This document shows positions 1 to 13,456 of a stretch of DNA of 64,000 bases, piece by piece. This stretch comes from Varroa destructor (Eukaryota > Arthropoda > Arachnida > Mesostigmata > Varroidae). Both the position numbers and the translations under genes were made by a program. The stretch is from the NCBI RefSeq assembly GCF_002443255.2, contig NW_019211457.1, positions 34,788,105 to 34,852,104 on the forward strand, given 5' to 3'. The notes beneath the pieces are model-generated. The model had not been told where the DNA came from. It did no database searches and worked only from the letters and a program-made list of their open reading frames with translations. How positions within the stretch are numbered: the first letter of the stretch is position 1; each line of letters starts with the position of its first letter.

Positions 1-3000
1 GACGAAATCCAACTAGAAAAGGGCACTTCGTCGACCGTTTAAACACTTTCTAACTGTCCATTAGAGACTGCGACAGACGCTAGCATGCCCATTGTGAATA
101 CAAGTAACTTGAAATAAGAAAATACAACAAAAGTTTGGCTTTTTGAACATCTTAAGTACGCTGGTCAGGGTCTCTAGATTCACACAGACGTTTGCAGTGT
201 GCAGACGATAATGACGTGTCAACTTGGGTACCTATATGAAATGGCATCTATTTTTGGCGTGTGCTAGAATAGTTCAATGAAGGGACTTTGAATCGCTGGT
301 TCTATAGGTTTTTACGAGGGATCAAACAAGGTCTCTATTATTAGAATCAGACGATCAGGTAATATATCTATTTCTAAAATATTATATAAGTTTGTAATTG
401 TTTTAACAACACAAAAAGCTTGATGCATGTAAATTTCCCGGCTTAAGCTCACTCAATGTAAGCTCATTCATAACAGCCAAAGTAACACTACAATTAAATG
501 CTTGAACTGAAGAACGTTTTAGCGTATTAGCTCATAATCAGATACGACTGATCGGCGTCCAGCGATAAATCTCAAACATGTGGTTGAATCGAGTAACTCC
601 CCTCTGTAGCTTGAATCTTTGTTACGGATACTCGCCGGGTTCAGGTTCGCCTCTAATTTCGCTGACGTCCAAGCATCACGCGAAGTCTGAAAAAGACGAA
701 TTACCTTAGTGAAAGGTGTGTCGCTAAACGTCTTAGTTACACGTGGATTAATTGACAGCATGATACGTACTTAAAGCACGCGATTGAAAGTGGGTCCTTT
801 TGGCCGACTCGTTTACCTTCGTGTCTAGCACTAAAAATTGCTGGCAGTTTTGGCCTTTTTCTCAGTAGCTTGAACGTTTCGGTTCACTTAGAGGAAGCTT
901 TTTATAGGGGCTCTTAAAGCGTTTGAGACGAACGAGGCTGCCACCTTCAATCGTCGTCAGTTTACGTTTACATGTCTCTACTGTGAGACGTTAATGAATA
1001 ACAGCGTTGAAGAGCTCTGCATAAAGGAAGGATACTACAAGTATTTATCGGAACCCAACGTGACGATAATCGGCCCATAATGGAATGGCTAGAGCGAAAG
1101 GCTTTTGCAAAATGTCTCGTAATATCCACTTCTAACGAGAGCTTAGTTCAATCAAGCTACAGCTCAAGATTTTAACATCCCTTTCTAATGGAATTCATAC
1201 TCATTTTATAATAATAGTAACCTGCTATCCGAATAGAACTATATACTTACATGCTAAGTAACCGCTAGTATAAGCCCTTCGTAATAGATTACATTATACC
1301 GACGTCGCACGCGACGGGCGCTCATGTCCTTTGAGGTAGCTTTATATGTTCAACCATGTTTAAGTTTCTTCTTCTTAGATTTCTATTGTTTAAGCGATGT
1401 TAGGCCGCAATCAGGTGAGACAGCAAGACATGTGAGGCCGGCAAAAATGTTTGCTATTAGTGCCACCAGCGGTTTGACCTGACGTTTGTCATTCAAAGGT
1501 GCGCTTCTTCTTACAGGATGGTGACTTAAGTTCGGTCCGCTGGCGACTGTTAAAGAATATCCAGGAGCTGGACGTTTTAGGAAAAGTATTTTTGTCCGTT
1601 TTTTATAACTCCCTGTACATATAGTGGCAATTTAAGTAATTAACTCGGCGCAGTCTTCCACGAATCTGTGACCAGCAGTAGTTGCCGGCCAAGGCAACCC
1701 TTAGTCTTGCACAGCCAACTGGGGGGTATGAAGTCAGGTTCTCAGCTTCGATTTCATGCTTCGACCCACTTGCTGCTCGCTCAAGTGAAGAAGAAGGAAT
1801 TCAGTTGAAAATCCTTCGCAAAGGGTCGTTAATGAGGCGCTCGTCATTGCGTAGCAACAAAATTTAAGACCTGGACCAACAAACACCAGCAGAAGTGAAT
1901 GCAGGATCAAGCACAAGGGAAGCTGTTTTTGAAGAGCCAAAATGATTGCGGATGTTTTCTTTCACCATGCGTTTCCAGAAGACATATTCGATTTTGCCCA
2001 TACAAAACTATAGACGATAAAAAACATGTTCGCTTCTTGGATTGTAGTTATTTGGTTCGACGTAGTTTGCAGTTTGATTGGCCGTATGCTAGATTAAGGG
2101 CTACCGATTTAGAACCACGATACCCAATTGTAGTTTATGATCAATAGAATATTTAATAGAAACTCTAATGAACCTTCTTTTTTTGCCTACGACTAAAAAT
2201 TTCTATTTAAGGCCTTAGTGCCGCGCGAAGCGACACAAGAGCAGTATACTCTCGAGCGTGAATTTATCACGTGGCTATATAAAGTCAAAGCATTAAGTGG
2301 GTGCATACACGTTGCGACGAATTCCCTCCAGTCAAATATATACTGACTGTTAGATTTTATTACAGCTAACGCTAACGATAACAGCTTCAGCTGTGAACGA
2401 ACGAGGATCGCACATGAATGTATCTAGGAAGCTCTGAAGGGAAGCTCAAGATCGCTGTTGTTGTCTTAGGACGCCGTTCAAGGGGACAGCGTTTGTATGT
2501 ATGGAAGCCAGCGTAAACGGATCTAGGGACTTGTTTGCGAGTTTTTGTGCCTCTGTCGGTCGCTCAGTGTCGCTTGATTCGTGCGCCGTACTTTGTTTTG
2601 CTCTTGTGGAGGTGAACATTCTCTCGATACTATTTCGAACACCTAATTTGTCGGATGTCAGCTATCAATTACGAACTACAATAGACAAGTGTGAAGCAGT
2701 TAGAGATGGAGCCATTCGGCCTCCTCCGTCATATTTTAAAAGGATACTATAAATAAACAAGAGACATGGTCAATTACGCTATTCTATGTAACAGCTTTAA
2801 CACAGACGCAACACTTCCATGGCAGCAGATTACGGTTGGTCATCATTTTCACGAGGACACCAACTGTCTTGCACAGTAGAAACAAAAGCGTGGTGTTCTA
2901 AAGAGGGCTATATTTAAAGGGTTGCGGGGTCCGGGTGGCTAATGTGCATCTCTTTCAGTTCAGATCCCACGCTATTCAGGAACACTAGCTGAAATGTCGA

Positions 3001-3538
3001 CGCTGGCAAAGAGGTTACTATTGATACTTTGCCGTTTCGTTGAATAGGTCTAACAAAGTCCGTCTAAAGTGATGCCTAACGGCTTAAATAACGGACGTAT
3101 TTTTTTTTATATCGTAAAGAAAGGTACCGTTTTCCATGCAATTGAAAAGGACGCAGCTGTAAATTTAGGTTATCCTACGTTAGCCTCGAGTAAACTGCAA
3201 TAAGAGCTTTCCTCAGACTTCTACTGAGGAAATGAGATTCATCGCTAAATACAGGTCTCCACACTTGTGGAAGACGACACGAGCCGCTAGTGCATCTTCA
3301 CTTTAAACAGGACTACTCCTTTTCTCACGTTCGGACATCACTGCTGTTACTGTCACTAAACGATTCAGAAATAGTGCGCTTTTCGTCAAATACGCCGTCA
3401 GCAAAACAAACAAATGAATAGGGTACACCAATATCATCATTTGACGCTGGGCCTTAAAGGTAGTTTGGCAATTTATCAGAAAATATTCTCCTATGCTTTA
3501 TATCACTATTAGAGTTTTACAAAGTTTGTCAAGATTGA
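1..3538. other. No gene recognised
   Basis: Mixed, moderately AT-rich sequence. The longest ATG frame is 83 codons (2501-2752, plus strand). Its product resembles no family I know, and its length is unremarkable for chance. I see no RNA gene, transposon end or long repeat here, only short T runs such as the one near 3101-3109. Confidence 0.6.
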
Positions 3539-3850
3539 TACAACGATGGGAAACTGTGTGAAGTTGTGCACAAACGTGCAGCCAGCCCGAAGTCATTCTT
3601 TTCCAAGCCTCTTGCCCGCGTACCACGTTGGGCGTCTCCGGCATCTGTAGAACCAAGGCAAAACAACCGTTTCGACGGGATCGGGCATCCCGCCTGTGAA
3701 TGCCACGCTACGATCAAATATCGGGTATCGTTCATTGAGCTCATTTTCAGTGATAACCGTCTCTTTATGGAATCTAATGGTATAAAACGTGGGAAAAAGA
3801 CAATTCATCAGATGCTGACCAGTCAGATGTCACCTCAATACACTCTTTAA
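3539..3850 (+). mobile_element. Possible piggyBac-like transposase C-terminal relic
   Basis: Seen: an uninterrupted frame of 103 codons before a TAA, with no clear ATG start; a TGA lies immediately upstream. The first half of the peptide is basic and rich in Pro, Ser and Arg. It is followed by Asn-Asn-Arg-Phe-Asp-Gly-Ile-Gly-His-Pro (codons 3662-3691), then Lys-Tyr-Arg. Family knowledge: piggyBac-like transposases end with a basic linker, then an Arg-x-Asp-x-x-x-His-x-Pro motif, then a Cys-rich zinc ribbon that helps bind DNA. Inference: this is the linker and start of the ribbon from a dead copy. Odd points: His and Pro are adjacent instead of separated, the zinc-binding cysteines expected next are missing, and I could not follow a convincing catalytic domain upstream. 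A chance open frame is the main alternative. Confidence 0.3.
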
Positions 3851-6626
3851 TTTGTCACTCCGTTGGTTCAATAACTGTTCTAAGTAATAAGTTTACTTAT
3901 TGCCGGAATAAAGGTGGACAATCGATTTGTAAACCGATGATATAAAAAAAAGGTATCTATTGATACCCGTAAGCGTTATGATGTTGGGTCTTACAAATAC
4001 CACTCTTCTAATATATAATGGTATACTAAGATGTTCACCCTTTGAAACTGGGTTAGAGACAATAGATTTCTTAAGCAAAATATCATGAGTTTTTAGGTTT
4101 AGAAAAATGTACAATTGGTGTTCCATTTTTATTTATACAGAATGCCACATGTATATTTTTTTTCTAAATGAATACAGATAGTCCAGTAAATTTTTTGTAT
4201 ATCCTAGATTGATGGCCACATTTATATAATATAACTACAAATCACCGTAATTACAGCCTTAATTCGATATCTAAACCTTTTCCAAATATTTACCTTTTGA
4301 TCCCCGAATAACTTCTAACTTCAGCCATGTATCAAGCGATGTTGGCTAGTGAAAACTCGTTAAAGGGTCGCTCACACGTTCAAATGCCGACAGCTGTACG
4401 TACACGGTGTTGTTTACCGTCGTTAGCTTGTTGCTATGTTATAAAAAGCACCTGTTTTTAGTTGGTGCTAGGAGCAGCGGACGAAAGCATGCCTATTATT
4501 ACACACAAGTATGTTCCAATTTTATAAGCTTTGAGGCCGTTCGTAATCAGATTTTACGACTGAGGACGTTGGCCTTGTATTGCTTTTGCCATACAAGCTC
4601 ATCGACCTTCATTTTTAAACAGGTGGCATTTTTGATGTAACATAATAAAGCTTACATATTCGTAAAAAGTACTTAACTGCCCTTATACAACACGCTTTTG
4701 TAACTAAGCGTGTTAGTACAATGAAATCGTTTCGTTCGGTAAACACTTTAACAAAGATCCGTTGAATATCTAGAGGAATGCCTCTTTTTACTGAACTGAT
4801 TAAAACGCGACAAATTTCTCACTGTTAACCAAACGAATTTTACGTATCTAATCAATATAGAGGAATCGTTAGACACACAAATAAATAAACTTTAGTCATG
4901 CTAAACATAACAATAATTTTTTTCATCTTTCTGATGACTGAAGGCACACGACATATAGGGGTTGAAGTAGCTCGCCAAACCTGTTGCACAACTTATCGTT
5001 GTTTAGGATACGATCGTTTAACTTAGGTTCATAACTTACACGGTATTCCTTATGTAAAAAAGACACGCGGATCCAAATTGATCAAGCGGCCGATGGTTGC
5101 AGTGTTTCCTAAACGTTACTCAACTGTTGCTTCTTTGATTGGAGTGTCCCTTAATAACGGTAAGAGTGCTTGTCTATTATGTGTTTTTTCTTTCTCTATT
5201 GTACAGAGGCAGCAACTCCTTTGAAGGCAGCCATCGTCCTATTGTTCTCCATTGTCATTCATTTAGCTTTTACATTGCTTGCGGCGCCACATTAATGGCG
5301 CTGCTGCTCGAGAGCTCTCCTTGAACCATTACCTTCTTTCCCCGGATTCACCCTACCCCATTTTGGCTAGCGGTTCTCTAGTCAACGAGTTGGTAGCAAA
5401 ATAGCTAGCTACTCATGCAACATCAAAAAAACCCAACGACTAGGGCAACAATAGCCTGAACAATGTCGCTAGTCTATGCTTAGCCCGGTAGAACAAACGT
5501 AGGGGTATCCTGGCGACTAGCTGACGTTGAAACGATTAGAAAGACTTGGCCCTTTTTCCTTGTCGTTATAACAACATCCTTTTGCCAGCCTGTGTCATCA
5601 TGCAGGTCCTCGCCTGACTGCCGGCCCATCTCGCGTTAGGGGAAGGTCATTGTTGTCAATAGCTGGTCTGTCCTAATGAAAGGTAGACGGGGTCCATGCA
5701 AGGTAAGAGCTCCTACATATGGCCGCGTATGGGTGGGACGAGGTTATTTTGGAATTTGCCTCAGCAAATGAAATGGAATTGGACTGACATATATATCCGC
5801 GGCTGATCTGGTAACGTCGGCAGTTGACGCTAATCGCCATTGATGAGAGGCGAGAGGTTATATTGCATGTTATACGCATAAATTACATGCTTGAAGGACA
5901 AGTTTGAGGTCAGATTAATTTAGCATAAAAATGTGTTGCAGTGGGGTATGCGTTATTTGAATATTAGTTCATAGGGCTCCATCATTGAATAACCTACAAA
6001 GAATACTCTTGAGTATAGACAACGATTTCTGGTTTATTACGCAGTATATCAATGGTGCAGGTCATTGGAATTATGCCTCAACGAGCTGGAGTTAAGGGGA
6101 CGGGGAAAAATTCAGATTCTTTATCACTTTTGGAAGCTAAGTTGCTATGCGGTAACCCTATGCCGTAAAATCCAAGTCTTTTAACCTTACAAAGTGGTAC
6201 ACAAAGAATAACGCTACGTGAGTGATCCATAGCTCCTCTAGTTGCGGGAATTAAAAAGAAGTCGTCATTAGCCTTACCCTAGAGTTGCAAATCTACGTAC
6301 AATTATTCACAGATATGTTTTTGTATTTTGTCTGATAATTCTGTAGGGGTTTAGCCAAGTAATTAAGCGGTTAGACTCAAGACAAACTCCAGAGTTTATA
6401 ATAGGTCACAGGAGATTTACTGTGTAATTTAGGACATCTGAAACAAAACTTCCGTCGGTTCACATTAATATCTGGACAGTGCAGTAACTTCCGATTCCAT
6501 AGCAGTCAGATATTGGTTGAAAGAAGGAAAATAACATCTTTGTCTATCTGGACAAGCATATCAGGCGTTAAGGCGAAAACAACGAAAACAGTCGGAGTTA
6601 CAGGCAGAAGTCAAAAAACAATGTGA
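3851..6626. other. No gene recognised (AT-rich)
   Basis: Notably AT-rich from about 3880 to 5080, then mixed. Frames are 60-80 codons and uninformative. I see no transposon ends, RNA genes or strong hairpins. Confidence 0.6.
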
Positions 6627-6645
6627 TATATATATATATATATAC
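6627..6645. repeat. (TA)n microsatellite
   Basis: A run of about nine to ten alternating TA units. It is not flanked by an extended palindrome, unlike the TA tract near 16.3 kb. Confidence 0.9.
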
Positions 6646-9600
6646 ATATCGATAAAACGTATGCGTACTTAGTTTCTTTGAAGAGGCCGGCCTATTTATA
6701 TACGTTAAAAGTAGATTTAGTCGGTGTTAAAAAGCGGCTTGGTTTTACGGGAAATCAACTAAAACGTAATTGTTGCTGTCGTTTTTTTTCTGTAACTAAA
6801 AATTTAAATAGTAGAGGTCTATTAAAGGTTGCTTAAAAAAAAAGAAGCCAAACTGTGTTGCTCTGGTAACACCTTACATAACGGGTTTTCACCACTAGGA
6901 AGAAAGCAGGTTCGTAAATGGAAACGACCGTTTCTTTTATATTTTTGTTATATCTATTTTTGCCTAAGTGCAAACCTAGTGCTATGCCCGTTTACCCTAC
7001 GCTACTTACAATGCTGGAATTTCGTTTGAGTATGACAAAATCCAGGTTTTTACGACCTCCCCCTATTAAATATCACCCGAAGCTCTCCTCACGCCCAAAT
7101 TTAGTAAATGCAGAAGCCGAGATCGAACAACCTTATAAACTAAAACTGCTTTTATTTGTACTGTGCAACAGCCACAATACCAAAGAACGAATCGACTGGA
7201 AAGAACGAGCCGCGTTAAAAGCGTCCATCCATTCGAGGACATCCATTGCTCCTCTGTCCAGGAGGAACTTATCTGGCACCAGATAATTGTTTCTTTGATG
7301 CATTTAATTAAATCTAGCAAAAAGAAGGCAATCAGTGTCGCGTAAATACGTCGAATAGAAATCCGCGTGTTTCATTGCCTTGCCAAGACGTAGTAGCGAA
7401 TCATGCCGCATTGTAGGCCAAAGCCTCTGTGTCGACCAAGACCATGGGCCAACCACAAGACCAGTTGTCGGCCTCTAGCCGATTATGGCATACTGAAGAT
7501 TGCACTGCTTGTCGGCAATCGGCACAGATTTGGCTAGCATGTTGATCTTGTCGCTTCGCAGACAGGCTTAAACTGCACTTGTGCATATACGTAAGGGATT
7601 TTTGATGAGGTTGACATCCCTAATGATCGGGTAATGGTGTCAACCTCGAATCCGTTTAGGACGAAAGAAAAAGCAGAATCAAGCGCTAAAATTCACATTA
7701 ACAACTGAATGAAAACAACGACCCGTAGATATATACAGAAACATATATACGAATTAAAAATGGTAAAGTAACAAGAGCAAGTACTTCCATCCGTGTTCAG
7801 TTTCACAATCATAAGGCATTTAATTAGGGTCTTCAAAAGTTCACCATGTAAGGGCGCATCGTAGTACGTTAAAAATCATGAAGGGTTCGTGTTTGTAATT
7901 ATATAAAACCCGCTATAGAATGGCGCCACGCCAAATTGTTACAAAACTGTTTTCCATGCACACATAATCATACAGGAAATTTTCATGGAGCCAATTCACA
8001 GATGTCGTCATCTTACGTGTGTCAATAAAGCAAAATATCTAGGAATGTATATATAGCAGTGTACTTTAAACTCGGGTTAACCAGTACAAAATTGATTAAA
8101 GCAGTCATCCGAATTCGGCCCCTCATCCTTCATTCGCTTTATCTTTCTTTTTAAGCTGGTTGATTGTCCCCTAGCGCCTTATAAAATCTTAGACATATAT
8201 AGGAAACGATTTCCAATACCAACTATTAGTTTTCCGCAGATCTTCTGATTCCTTGGAGAGCTGTTGGTCGTCTTGAGTTTTCTCTGTCCTCCAACTAAGC
8301 TGCGAAGCTGGAAAGGGTTATTTCTCGCCGTCAACAGCGTACCGTCGACAAAGACGCTAATGAAGTCATTATCAGGTGGATTCGCGGACGGTCTTCTGTT
8401 TTGACCGCTGTCTCTTTCACAACTTCCCCGAGCTACATTGGAAAACTCCGCTTAAGCCGGCCTGTATAGATCTGCTTTGTTCGTTTAGACACAGCTCATA
8501 ATATTTTCATTTTACTATTTTCAGAAATAGCGATGAGACACCGACTTTGTTGGCTCATGACAAGTTCGTGTTGGAAGTGTATTTTCGGTAAGATCCTGTC
8601 TTCTCTTTTGGTAGTTTGGTCTTGCTTTTCTGTACACAGGAGCATGCTGACCGCCGTTCCTCCTACAGTTCATACCCCCGCCGCTTCTCGTTTCGTTGTC
8701 GTCGATTGCGCCTTTGCTTCTATGAGGGTGCAGGAGGCGCGGATGTTTTTTTTGTTTTGTTCTGGCGTCATTCACATAGAGCCACAGATTACGCCTTCGT
8801 TGTTTGTTTTCGGAACAAAGAACACAAACAATTCTACCTAGAAACAGAAATAAGGGCAGGATTAACAGTTACGGTAACCCAGCGAACTGTCGGAAAAGTA
8901 AGGCTCTTGCGGATACTTTAGGTCGTCTCTGGTCGGCTCCCAACCAATATTGTTGCTGACAGGCCCGCGTTCTTTTGATCTATCTCACCTGCATTTGTTT
9001 GCTGTGTCTGTCGGGATTCATCAGGAGACCCGGAAACACACAACGCGGCCGACGATGTATCCCTTCGTACGTTTACCTGCTTGTTCGTGTATTCTGAATC
9101 ACAATACACACGTATGGTTGGTCGTGTGTAGAAACAGACGATGCCTCTCAATAGTCCATTGACTTGTCCGTTAGACGCCGGATCCGAAGCGCTTCTTCCA
9201 GTGTGGCAAACTTATCTGTATTTTGTTAATGTGCATCAAGCTCAGATGACTAAACGTTATAAGAATGAAAGGCATGCTGAGCGTTTATGTTTCTCTACTA
9301 GTTTTTGCGTTCCCTATAAGTTTCTGGCGGTTTCTAGCGAAGTATATAACGAGTAAGTAGGTGTTCATGTCGCTAAAGGAAGGTCACTCAAACGATTAAC
9401 TGTACAACCCTGTAGCCTATCATTTAAAATAATTGAGTCTTTTAAAATAAGTGAACGCTTGTGTCTGTTTTTTTCTGCTTTATTTAGGAAGAGCATTTTC
9501 ATCGCAGATATTTTTCTGAAGGTCCACCTTGCGGCGCGAAAGTTGAAACAATGTTCTATCCCTTTGAAGTTTAGTAGCCTGACGATTGCTTTCGACATAG

Positions 9601-9683
9601 TGTGTATGCTCTTAATGAAGCCATTATGGAGGTTTCACTGAGTTAGCGATTACAGTGATCGTAATTATGCAGAATGATTAGGG
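6646..9683. other. No gene recognised; one 122-codon chance-length frame
   Basis: The plus-strand frame 6918-7286 starts with ATG and runs 122 codons. Its predicted product has a hydrophobic start and then a basic, Ser-rich remainder. I recognise no domain, splice context or codon pattern that lifts it above chance. A slightly GC-richer patch lies at about 8480-9160, again with only short overlapping frames on both strands. A hairpin in this block is listed separately. Confidence 0.5.
7607..7647. repeat. Inverted repeat, 10-bp perfect arms
   Basis: GAGGTTGACA (7607-7616) pairs perfectly with TGTCAACCTC (7638-7647) across a 21-nt loop. The loop itself contains TCCC and GGG, which could extend pairing. 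No transposon or RNA gene context is visible. It could be a short hairpin or chance. Confidence 0.75.
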
Positions 9684-9719
9684 ACGGCGTAATGCGCCGT
9701 GGCTTCGGCGTAAATCGCC
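9684..9719. repeat. Two adjacent GC-rich mini-hairpins from a duplicated unit
   Basis: ACGGCG-TAATG-CGCCGT (9684-9700) is followed directly by GGCG-TAAAT-CGCC (9707-9719). The two halves also align as an imperfect direct repeat of CGGCGTAATGCGCCGTGG against CGGCGTAAATCGCCATGG. They therefore look like a small tandem duplication of a hairpin unit that later diverged. The surrounding DNA is AT-rich, so the GC stems stand out. Confidence 0.7.
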
Positions 9720-12700
9720 ATGGTCCGTAGAGTAAATAGGTATTATGTGGAAACAGTAACTTCGCAATTGATTACCAGATACGAAAATGCAATAAAATTA
9801 TTTGAATATAATGTGTGGATATGGGGCGTTAAGTAACAGTAGTTGATGGCCAACCAAAAACGGCGATGTAGCCAGAACAGTTTAGTGCTTCATTATTGCA
9901 GCTTCGAAGGTCCCTGGGCATCCATTACTTACAAAAGTCCTCTGATTTTGCCCCACAAGATTCACTGCCATAAAGAATCGGTATTTTTATTGAGCAGATA
10001 TCGTGCCTCAGAGGTCAAACGCTACCTAAGTAACGCTGGTGTTGGTTTCCCTCCTTCGTATATTTAGTATTCCTTCGTATACATAACGTATGTAATCTAT
10101 CGTGGCCTGGCATCGTATACCTGGAACGCCCTCGATAATGTTGTGAGGAGTAAACAAGGTATCGATATCGCAGCATACGTACCATGAAAGAGAAGCCAGA
10201 AAGCCCAAAACCAATCGTGCCTAAACGTATTGAACTCGTCGATGGAATGGAAACTGTTTTTCTAAGGATTTTAATAATAACATAAGCTCACCGCAGAGCT
10301 ACATTTTAATAGCGTTATCATAACGTTATATGCCCGAAACGAGAATCCATAAAACGGACGGAAGAACATTTCGGCAACCACTGAATAACTGCTATGTGAT
10401 GCGGACGGAAAGACCTGTTGCGCGTTGTGCAAAACAGACAAATCGAGTTTGCATAATCTGGGTGCAGTCAGTAGTCACGACTGCCAGTGGCCGCTTCTCA
10501 CGCCTCATGCCGCCTTAAATATACCTGTGTCAGCCTAAAATGATAGGTTATTAGTGCCGCGAAGGTGCTATTTTTATCTATTCGTGCTATTATCACAATA
10601 TTCTGTAAATATTATAAATATCGTTTATAATAGCGGGCAGCTAGTAAAATTAGAAAGTCGATATCAAGAGCCCTCACCGTCTTCGACCTATTTTGTTAGC
10701 TGCGACATAATAATAAATATCGCCGTAGACGAATCATTTCTAGACTGTCGCAATACTGAGAAAAGGTAATATTGGGAACAACGACCTAACAGACATCCGC
10801 GACCTACCATAACTGAAACAAGGCGTTAAGCGAACGAACTATTGAAACAGCCGATTACCTCGTGCCATTAGTGGCCACCAAAGTGAATCACTGAAAGGGT
10901 TTTTTTAACCGCCCACTGATCATACTAAGAGAACTTGTCCCCACAAACGGCAACGTGACTGTTTGGAGAGCTCAGTCGCATTAAGCAAGACCCCGTTTTT
11001 AGAAATCTCATCCTTATTTAGAAATTCTGCGGATTATAAAGCATTGGTCGAATGCTCAGGCCCTGATCAGAACACCTTCATATTTCATATATATTGTCGT
11101 AGGGGTCTCTTTTCTAACTGAAATAAATTTTTTGAGTTTAAACATTGCTTCAGACGACTCTAACGTATGTCTTGCTAGATAGCATTGTTCATTCCCGCTA
11201 CAAATGCCTTGCCTTCTCAGTCTCGTTTGCTCTACTAGGTAAGTTAAACACCTTTGATTTGTCAATTACTTAGAGATCATCGATGCTTGATAAATTTCCT
11301 AAACCCTGAATTGTTAAGCAGCTAACTGTATGGCTTTTCAGGTAACGGACCAGTGATAGAAACATCACACACAGGCATTGTGCATGATCGACTATTAAGA
11401 TATAATCTATTACCCGAAAACTGTCGGCACGGCCGTGATGTATTGTTATATGGTGCGATTCATTTAACTGAGTCGGCTAGCCAGCAATCTGGCAAAATTT
11501 ATTGAATAATGAGAGAGGAATATCTCACAAGGGACACGCTGCGGCTCTCCACGGGGCTATACGTCGCTCATGTAATAACAATATTCATCGGATGCAAACT
11601 ATTCATTGTCTAGGCCAATAGAGTTCTGGGCTTTTTCCTCAGCATTAGGCAGCTACGATGATCGACGCTGCTAACACAAAGCGTCATATCAACCCTATCA
11701 TCAAAGGGGCATAACCTGAAATGGGGTCAAGCAAAAGCATGATGCGAGCTTCGGTACGGTCGGACAGCCTGGGTCGTCACCTCAAACTGGATCGGGTTTC
11801 AAAGCAGGCAACGCTCATATGACGTTGAGTGTATTCTCTAGATCGAATAGCAGCTGGGGTAAGCTGGGCGGGGCGCGTTCAAATCTGCGTTACCGATTAA
11901 TTTTCTTATAGCATTTCAGGTACATGGAGACATGTACTTGAGTACAGAAAAGGAGCAACGTACATTTGGACTGATTAAAAGTATGACGTTTTCAAAGGTG
12001 CTTGATATCCTACTAATAATTTATATGTTTTGATAATTCGTTGCTTCGGGAAACAGTAGCAGAATGCGGAACAGAAAATGCACATAGTAAACTTCAGCAA
12101 AAGCATGTGTTCAGTCTCGCAGTTGTGGTAGCGAAGAAGAGAACTCCAAACTTTTATGTGGAACTTTTCGAGTTGGACTTTACGGTTCTGGTTAGAATAA
12201 TTGAAGAACTAACTTTAGCAAGGAACCGTTCATTGCGTTAGCGTCGATCTCTTAGTAATGGCGTCTATACAGATACTTCATTTGAGCACATGGGAGTTCG
12301 TTGGAGATCATTACATGCTGAAAATGTGAGACAGAGTATAAAATTAGTGTTCTCAGTACTAACGTACATCGTTAGCGTGGAAGATGAAATTGTTATTCAC
12401 AAACTAAAAAAAGAAAAAAAAGGATTGATTTTTTGCTTTTTTATTTTGCTCTGCGTGTCAGCGACATGAAACGCGCGCTCAGCCACGGGTTGATATGGTC
12501 AGTTTTACAATGAAGTCAAGAACTTTTTTATAGTGACTACGCTTTTACGGGTAAGCCTCATCATTGCCCGCAGGGTCAAAAGAAACCTGTCGAGCAAAAA
12601 GCTTTCCTGGTGCCTTTACATGCGGCTCTAAACACTTTAATTCTCGCGAATTCTCCGCGGTCTGTTCCTTCTTCCACTTGGACGACTAGATTGTTTCTTC

Positions 12701-13456
12701 ACTCGCTAATTTGATTGTGCACGCATACGGACGCAGCGACCGCTTCTTCGCCTCATGTAGCTTTTTTTTTCTTCCTACCATTCGAACAGAGGTCGATAAA
12801 GATGAACGACTTTTTCTTACTAATCGCAACTTCGGATTAGACCATGCAGTAATTGAATCGACCTATACAAGGCTTGCGTACATATGTAACAGAGAGCACA
12901 ACTGGGAGTTACGCTGTTACCGCAAAGGAGCACGATCATGAAGCTCATGCGAATGGTTGCTGTTCCTTTACGACACTGCTCGACCTGTTCTTTTAGGCCT
13001 CGCGCCATTTTTCGGTTTTAACATTTGTTTACTTACCAAGCTCTCCGATGCAATCTCCTTCGAACCCGGCCAACAGGTCGGCCCTGTTCGTTTCTATCCG
13101 ATTCCAGTATTCTGAGTTGGCTTATGTTGACCAATAGTTTATTGTCACCGCTAGTGACCTAATGATAAAGATGTAGTTTTTTATGCATTAACGTTTGCTT
13201 CTTGAAACCTATAGGCTCTTTGCTTTTAGGGCCTTATTTGGCTTTACTTCCACTTGCCATAGTGTAGTCTATAGCCATATCTGCTCTGACAAATAACGTT
13301 AACAATCTGTTTACAATCTACAGAAACCTGGAACGAAAGCAACAACAGGAATCTATTAGTTCTCATACAAAGTAACAGATAAAGTTGCCAGCATCGTTGC
13401 TGACTGGTTGGATCCGCCATCTTATTGCTACTTGAAGGAGCTTTTGGACTATAAAT
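9720..13456. other. No gene recognised; one weak exon-shaped interval
   Basis: Only short frames. At 11154-11238 on the plus strand an 85-nt interval sits between a CAG acceptor-like site (11151-11153) and a consensus donor AG|GTAAGT (exon end 11238). It is open in one frame and encodes a hydrophobic 28-residue peptide. One such donor is expected by chance per strand in a window this size, so I do not annotate it as an exon. An A-rich stretch lies near 12405-12421. Confidence 0.5.

Noticed and set aside
6918..7286. A 122-codon ATG frame as a gene
   Set aside because: Length is within chance, the product resembles no known family, and frames overlap on the opposite strand.
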